Of a stretch of 15,729 nt of DNA, positions 14,954 to 15,729 are shown one piece after another. The notes under the pieces are model-generated. The model was given only the letters and a program-made list of their open reading frames with translations, had not been told where the DNA came from and did no database searches. Position 1 is the stretch's first letter, and every line of letters begins with the position of its first letter. Where the stretch lies: assembly GCA_016302215.1 (NCBI GenBank), contig JAEDNZ010000025.1:1-15729 (forward strand). Direction: 5' to 3'. This DNA is from Muribaculaceae bacterium (GTDB taxonomy: Bacteria > Bacteroidota > Bacteroidia > Bacteroidales > Muribaculaceae). The position numbers and the translations under genes were made by a program.

Positions 14954-14985
14954 GCAAATATACAAAAAAAGAATGACACCACAAA
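14954..14985 (-). promoter_or_regulatory. Bacteroides-type promoter of the iorA operon
   Basis: On the minus strand TTTG (14982-14985) is separated by 19 nt from TATATTTGC (14954-14962), a full match to the Bacteroidota consensus (TTTG, 19-21 nt, TAnnTTTG). The -7 element ends 65 nt before the iorA ATG, which implies a leader of about 60 nt. Confidence 0.82.
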
Positions 14986-14988
14986 TCG

Positions 14989-15019
14989 CGCTACCCTATT
15001 TTTGCAAAAAACGGGTGCG
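14989..15019 (-). terminator. Possible terminator hairpin after the porin gene
   Basis: ACCC (14993-14996) pairs with GGGT (15013-15016). CGC/GCG arms outside it pair across a one-base bulge, and T/A-rich arms inside it can also pair. It starts about 50 nt after the porin stop codon. The long T run further along on the minus strand (14964-14970) is not adjacent, and the iorA promoter begins directly beyond the hairpin, so the call is tentative. Confidence 0.35.
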
Positions 15020-15069
15020 AAATTGAGGTTAATCAATCAAAGCGGAGGGGTAGGCGGCGGTGAGGGTTG

Positions 15070-15729
15070 TCAATTGGCGAAATCCACAGATAGGCCAATT
15101 TGGAAGCGGCGCGGATTGAGCGGGTAATTTGGCATCACAAAATAGTTAGAGCCGAACCAGCCCTGGTTGACGTGAGAGTACTGCACGTATAGCTTGACCT
15201 TGCTGAGTTTCATGTTGGCATAGAAGGTCATGAATGGGTAGTTGCCAACCATCGTGGTGTGTTGGTTGGCAAAAGAACATGTGGCGGGCTGATAGATGGG
15301 AGCGTAGTATCGGGTGTAGTAGTCGCAGTCCACGCCGAGCTGCATCTTTAGCGCTGCGATGCGGCATAAGATGTATAGGTTAGAGTAGATGGCGAGCTTG
15401 GGCAGCGGTATGATATTGTCATCGCTTGAGGTCTGGTATGTGATGCGATTTTCCCAATGCATGATGCCGAGCTTGAGGTGGTGAGACAGTCGCGCGGAGA
15501 ATACCTGCACGTTAGAGCCATGCTGACGCGGCAATCCGTCTTGGCCGAAGTATATGTGGTTTTGGAGGTTTTCGACTCCGGCCTCTACTTTAGCGCCAAT
15601 ATGTGCGATGTCGAGGACACCACCGATGCGGTATCTGCGCTCCTTGCCGAAGTCATTTTGCCAGACAAAGTGGTTTGAGATGTAATTCTTAGTGAGGTAT
15701 GGAGCTTCTTCGTTGCGGAAGTAGCCGTT
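15070..15729 (-). CDS. Putative outer-membrane porin, C-terminal part (Porin_10-like)
   Basis: The frame is open from the window edge (15729) to the stop at 15070, giving 219 residues; the start codon and N-terminal part lie outside the window. The visible part alternates polar and aromatic residues as in beta-barrel strands (for example F-V-W-Q-N-D-F, Y-R-I-G-G-V-L-D-I, M-T-F-Y-A-N-M-K-L). It ends in V-K-L-Y-V-Q-Y-S-H-V-N-Q-G-W-F-G, then Y-F-V-M-P-N-Y-P-L-N-P-R, then a last strand R-F-Q-I-G-L-S-V-D-F followed by A-N. That ending is typical of the large Bacteroidota putative-porin family (Porin_10). It should sit in the outer membrane; its substrate is unknown. Confidence 0.85.
   Translation of the reverse strand, partial: NGYFRNEEAPYLTKNYISNHFVWQNDFGKERRYRIGGVLDIAHIGAKVEAGVENLQNHIYFGQDGLPRQHGSNVQVFSARLSHHLKLGIMHWENRITYQTSSDDNIIPLPKLAIYSNLYILCRIAALKMQLGVDCDYYTRYYAPIYQPATCSFANQHTTMVGNYPFMTFYANMKLSKVKLYVQYSHVNQGWFGSNYFVMPNYPLNPRRFQIGLSVDFAN

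Noticed and set aside
14854..15036. 60-residue minus-strand open frame before and overlapping iorA
   Set aside because: It contains the iorA promoter and overlaps the iorA start in another frame; it has no recognisable domain and a hydrophobic, random-looking composition.
1..15729. Search for CRISPR arrays, insertion sequences, integrases, toxin-antitoxin pairs and phage genes
   Set aside because: No regularly spaced repeats, transposase motifs, terminal inverted repeats or target-site duplications were seen. The tRNA-Arg has no integrase gene or att-like direct repeat in view.

Overview
The window looks like a stretch of core chromosome from a member of the Bacteroidota, most likely order Bacteroidales; a Muribaculaceae-like genome is my best guess, but I cannot prove the family. 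The reasons are: promoters of the Bacteroides type (TTTG, about 19-21 nt, TAnnTTTG) before several genes; start codons without clear Shine-Dalgarno sequences; a Porin_10-type outer-membrane porin; glycine-lipid acyltransferases (GlsA/GlsB type); and a PstS-like lipoprotein followed by a periplasmic TPR protein. All twelve protein genes and the single tRNA are on the minus strand, so transcription runs from high to low coordinates. I see no mobile element, CRISPR array, integrase or prophage gene. The longest non-coding gap is about 210 bases.

Layout in transcription order. (1) 15729-15070: 3' part of a putative porin whose start lies outside the window. (2) 14888-9928: four genes, iorA, iorB, a class I/II aminotransferase and an acetyl-CoA hydrolase/transferase-family CoA-transferase. 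They sit behind a near-perfect promoter and end at a strong hairpin. Together they can form a module linking aromatic amino acids, arylpyruvates, arylacetyl-CoA and arylacetates. (3) 9713-8595: a lipoprotein with two META domains and its own promoter element. (4) 8400-4861: a tight operon, glsA, glsB, an RluA-family pseudouridine synthase and fmt, mixing membrane-lipid synthesis with RNA modification and translation initiation. (5) 4721-1668: a small two-TM protein, a PstS-like lipoprotein and a secreted TPR protein. (6) 1506-241: rarA, after a hairpin. (7) 119-46: tRNA-Arg(ACG) with its own promoter and an intrinsic terminator.

Most of the window is ordinary housekeeping content. The points most worth a second look are: the tRNA-Arg, whose sequence implies an A19-U56 tertiary pair in place of the near-universal G19-C56; the iorA-iorB-aminotransferase-CoA-transferase operon, in which a CoA-transferase sits where a CoA ligase might be expected; the IorA subunit, which stops before the usual C-terminal 2x[4Fe-4S] ferredoxin domain; and a marked G-over-C excess on the non-coding strand.
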